This document shows, in pieces, positions 61,582-64,000 of a stretch of 64,000 nt of DNA (position 1 is its first letter; each line of letters begins with the position of its first letter). A program made the translations under genes and the position numbers. The DNA lies in the NCBI GenBank assembly GCA_036488725.1, contig DASXHD010000006.1:1-64000 (forward strand), given 5' to 3'. The DNA comes from DASXHD01 sp036488725 (GTDB lineage: Bacteria; Myxococcota_A; Polyangia; Polyangiales; Polyangiaceae). Under the pieces are notes generated by a model that saw nothing but the letters and a program-made list of their open reading frames with translations, was not told where the DNA came from and made no database searches.

Positions 61582-63073
61582 GACTACCTCTTTGGTTTGA
61601 AACCGAACGAACGAGCATGACGAGCTCCGAGACGCGCACCGCGCGCAGCGAGACGACGAGCGTCGCGTAGAGCGCCGCGTCGAGCGCGAGACGAATCGGG
61701 CCCCAATTGGGACACATGAAGTGAAACGCGACGACAGCGCCGCACGCGCCGAACGATTTGAGGGCTGCTTTGACGTTGCGCGCGTCGAGCATGTCGCGGC
61801 GAAGCATGAAGACGTACGTCGCGCCGACCGCAGCTTCGGTCGCGACCGAGACCCACGCCGCGCCGATGCCCGCGCCGCCCGTGCCGAAGGCGTGCCACGC
61901 GGCGCGGACGACGAGCACGTTGAGGCCCGCGTTCACCGCGAGCGAGACGAGCGTCACGGTCGTCACCGTCCACGAGCGGTCGCGGAGAATGAGCGCGGTC
62001 GCGCCGAGCATCGCCACGTAGACGAAGACGAAGATCGGCATGAGCGTGCGCATCGCGACGATGGAGGGCGCGAACGCGCTCCCGAAGACGGCGTGCACGA
62101 TCACGTCGGCGCCGAGACCGAGCATCATCGCGATCGGGATGGCGAGCGTCAGCGTCCATTCGAGCGCGCGGCGCAGCATCTCCGAGAACGCGGCCTTGTC
62201 GTGCACCGTGCGCGAGAGCTCCGGCGTCAGCACCCAGCCCATGAAGGGCGACATCAGCATCGCGACGCTCGAGACGTTGGTCGCGGCGCCGTAGTAACCG
62301 AGCTCGCGATCGGTCACGAGCACGCCCATGATCGCGACGTCGATCTTCGCGTAGAGCACGATCGCGACTTGGTTGATCCAATACGGCGAGGAGCGTTTGA
62401 GCGCGGCGAACGTCTCTTTGAAATCGAAACGCACGCGCACGCCCGTAACCTCCCGAGCGAGGCGATAAAGCACGGCGAGCCGAATCGACTCGCTCGCCAC
62501 GGCGGCGAGCGCGAAGGCCCAGAGGCTCGCGCGCTCGACCAGCGCGATCGCGACGCCGCCCGCCCACACGAGCTTGCTCGCGATGTTGAGCGCCGAGAGG
62601 CGCCCGACGCTTCGCGCGGCATAGAGCAGTGTGGCGCATGTGTTCGCTAAGAGGTTGCACAGCTGAGCAAGTCCCAAAGCAAGGGCAGTGCCGACGACCG
62701 TGGCCGAATAGCCCGCGCGGTGCGCGATGAGCGCGATGGCGCCGAAGACGAAAACACTCGACGCGAGCTGCACCGCTTGGGTGCCGGCGAAGAAATCCGA
62801 CGCATGCTCCGGGCGGCGCGGAATTTCTTTTTGAACGTAAATGTCGATGCCGAGGCCGACGAACGCGAAGCCGTCGATCGCGAGCGCCTCGGCGAAGCTG
62901 TAACGGCCGAAGAGCGCGGGGCCGAGGCTTCGTGGCAAGACGAGCCGCACCATGAGCGCGACGCTCCACGTCGCGAGCAGCGAGCCGGCGACGATGACCA
63001 TGTTGCGCGCGACGCGCGGCACCGGCGCAGCGACGACCGCGGCGTCGGCTTCAGCGGAGGCGATCGTTTTCAC
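61568..63073 (-). CDS. Wzx-like polysaccharide flippase
   Basis: 501 residues from a GTG at 63073 that overlaps the GNAT gene by 23 bp (ATG at 63001 is an alternative). About 12-14 membrane segments: RNMVIVAGSLLATWSVALMVRLVLPRSLGPALFGRYSFAEALAIDGFAFVGLGIDIYVQKEI is the typical start of MATE/Wzx lipid-linked oligosaccharide flippases. Sits between the GNAT and export-lipoprotein genes in one operon. Confidence 0.92.
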   Translation of the reverse strand: MKTIASAEADAAVVAAPVPRVARNMVIVAGSLLATWSVALMVRLVLPRSLGPALFGRYSFAEALAIDGFAFVGLGIDIYVQKEIPRRPEHASDFFAGTQAVQLASSVFVFGAIALIAHRAGYSATVVGTALALGLAQLCNLLANTCATLLYAARSVGRLSALNIASKLVWAGGVAIALVERASLWAFALAAVASESIRLAVLYRLAREVTGVRVRFDFKETFAALKRSSPYWINQVAIVLYAKIDVAIMGVLVTDRELGYYGAATNVSSVAMLMSPFMGWVLTPELSRTVHDKAAFSEMLRRALEWTLTLAIPIAMMLGLGADVIVHAVFGSAFAPSIVAMRTLMPIFVFVYVAMLGATALILRDRSWTVTTVTLVSLAVNAGLNVLVVRAAWHAFGTGGAGIGAAWVSVATEAAVGATYVFMLRRDMLDARNVKAALKSFGACGAVVAFHFMCPNWGPIRLALDAALYATLVVSLRAVRVSELVMLVRSVSNQRGSHANS

Positions 63074-63455
63074 GGAGCATCCAGCCGCTGCCGGCGACGA
63101 AGCCGATGTGCGGGTAGTAATCGACCGCGGCGGGTGCGGCGAAAAGCACGACCGTCGCGCGGCCGCCGAGCGTTTGCGTGCGGCGCACGAGCTCGCGACC
63201 GATGCCGTGACGCTGATATTCGACATCGACGGCGAGGTCCGACAGATACGTGCAGTAGACGAAGTCGCTGATGCTCCGCGAGATGCCGACCATGCGCTCG
63301 CCGTCCCACGCGCTGACGACGAGGTTCGCGTTTTCGAGCATCCCCTTCATGCGCTCGCGATCGCCGACCGGGCGGCGCTCGCCGAGCGTGGAGGCGCGGT
63401 AGAGCGCGATGACGGCGTCGAGGTCGAGATCGTTTCCGGTCCTGTAAGCGATCAT
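63051..63455 (-). CDS. GNAT family N-acetyltransferase
   Basis: 134 residues. Acetyl-CoA motif LAVDVEYQRHGIGRELVRRTQ (motif A, QRHGIG). In a polysaccharide operon it may acetylate a sugar nucleotide. Its start overlaps the preceding hydrolase stop (ATGA), and its stop lies inside the flippase start. Confidence 0.93.
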   Translation of the reverse strand: MIAYRTGNDLDLDAVIALYRASTLGERRPVGDRERMKGMLENANLVVSAWDGERMVGISRSISDFVYCTYLSDLAVDVEYQRHGIGRELVRRTQTLGGRATVVLFAAPAAVDYYPHIGFVAGSGWMLRENDRLR

Positions 63456-64000
63456 GGCTTGCTCTCCGCGAAGCGCTCCACGAATTCGGCGACGCGATCG
63501 GCGACGTGCTCCTGCGACCAGACGGGCGCGAAGACGTGGTCGGTGTCGCCGACGGTCGCAATCTCCAGGCCACGCGCGCTGAGCCAGTCGCTCACGCCGC
63601 CGAGGTGGCGATCGATCTCGTCGAGCATCGGCTCTTCGTCATTGAAGAGGAGGAGGACGCGGGTGTTGCGGCGGGCGAGCGAGATGAACTTTCGTGCGAG
63701 ATCGTCGAGTAATTTGTCCCCGAGGCCGAGGCGCAGCGCGCCGCGTTGGACGAGACCTTTGCCGTGCGACGCGAGACGCGAGCCGATCACGGCGGCGATC
63801 GCGCGGGCTTGCACGTCGCCACGGAGCGCGCGCGTCCACGTCTCGAGGCGGAGCGCGCGGCGCTTGTAGTAACGCATCGAGCGGAACGAGTCGCCGCGGC
63901 GCGTCGGAATGCGCTCGACTTTGCGGCCCGGCGTCCACTCGAAGACCGGCGGGTTCATCAGCACGGCGGCGCCGATGCGCTCGTCGGCGAGCGCGGCGTG
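63452..64000 (-). CDS. alpha/beta hydrolase, C-terminal part (runs off window)
   Basis: The C-terminal ~182 residues of a hydrolase whose start lies past base 64000: AALADERIGAAVLMNPPVFEW continues upstream. The acid is in FNDEEPMLDE, and the catalytic His in GDTDHVFAP. The phrase GDTDHVF and position in a polysaccharide operon match hydrolases associated with exosortase/EPS loci. The nucleophile is not visible. Confidence 0.85.
   Translation of the reverse strand, partial: HAALADERIGAAVLMNPPVFEWTPGRKVERIPTRRGDSFRSMRYYKRRALRLETWTRALRGDVQARAIAAVIGSRLASHGKGLVQRGALRLGLGDKLLDDLARKFISLARRNTRVLLLFNDEEPMLDEIDRHLGGVSDWLSARGLEIATVGDTDHVFAPVWSQEHVADRVAEFVERFAESKP

Overview
The window is a very GC-rich bacterial chromosome segment (third codon positions almost always G or C) that looks like Myxococcota/Polyangia, in the Labilithrix/Sorangium/Polyangium area. 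The evidence is a set of myxobacterial hallmarks: Ser/Thr protein kinases (one with a sensory N-terminus and membrane linker), a tail-anchored double-FHA protein, a PilZ protein, many small lipoproteins, an RNase J plus an RNase E/G, and a GH44 lipoprotein. The genus assignment is inference.

Layout. 1-36.2 kb and 48-54 kb are chromosomal housekeeping. In order: the start of a kinase gene, a membrane protein, aspS, a lipoprotein, two uncharacterised divergent genes, an ATPase, a thioredoxin-like protein, an orphan FecE/BtuD-type ATPase, the PHA regulator PhaR, an ECF sigma/zinc anti-sigma pair, ggt and gshB with overlapping 5' ends, FHA and kinase genes, a CHAD protein, RNase J, an ArsA-like ATPase, an NrtR-type Nudix regulator coupled to a degenerate nicotinate phosphoribosyltransferase, a P450 with its TetR repressor and two operators, superoxide dismutase, an esterase, PilZ and TPR proteins, RNase E/G, the SRP RNA gene, an ABC-2 transporter, a GT-C membrane protein and an SGNH hydrolase. 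After the element come a cation/proton antiporter, a 5'-nucleotidase fused to EF-hands and two MFS exporters.

36239-47927 is an integrated mobile element of about 11.7 kb. It is bounded by a 24-bp direct repeat that is the 3' end of the tRNA-Ser(GCU) gene at the right junction. It carries a tyrosine integrase, a small serine recombinase, a Toprim primase/RecA-like helicase in a six-gene chain of 4-nt overlaps, several small DNA-binding proteins, and two cargo modules that look like defence: a HEPN (ApeA-like) protein with an XRE regulator, and a papain-like cysteine peptidase with a small partner. No capsid, terminase, relaxase or conjugation genes are visible. The most striking feature is that the crossover repeat lies inside the integrase reading frame. 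The left junction starts with the same 8 codons in the same frame and then stays open for 82 more. Excision would therefore rebuild a 542-residue integrase from the 465-residue integrated form.

54.1-64 kb is an exopolysaccharide region: a GH44 endoglucanase-like lipoprotein, an outer-membrane protein, an O-antigen-ligase/polymerase-like protein, a 55-residue membrane protein, a Wza-type export lipoprotein, a Wzx-type flippase, a GNAT protein and an alpha/beta hydrolase that runs off the end. Two copies of a two-hairpin repeat lie in opposite orientations at convergent gene ends in this region (58.9-59.05 and 60.6-60.8 kb). Their stems carry compensatory changes.
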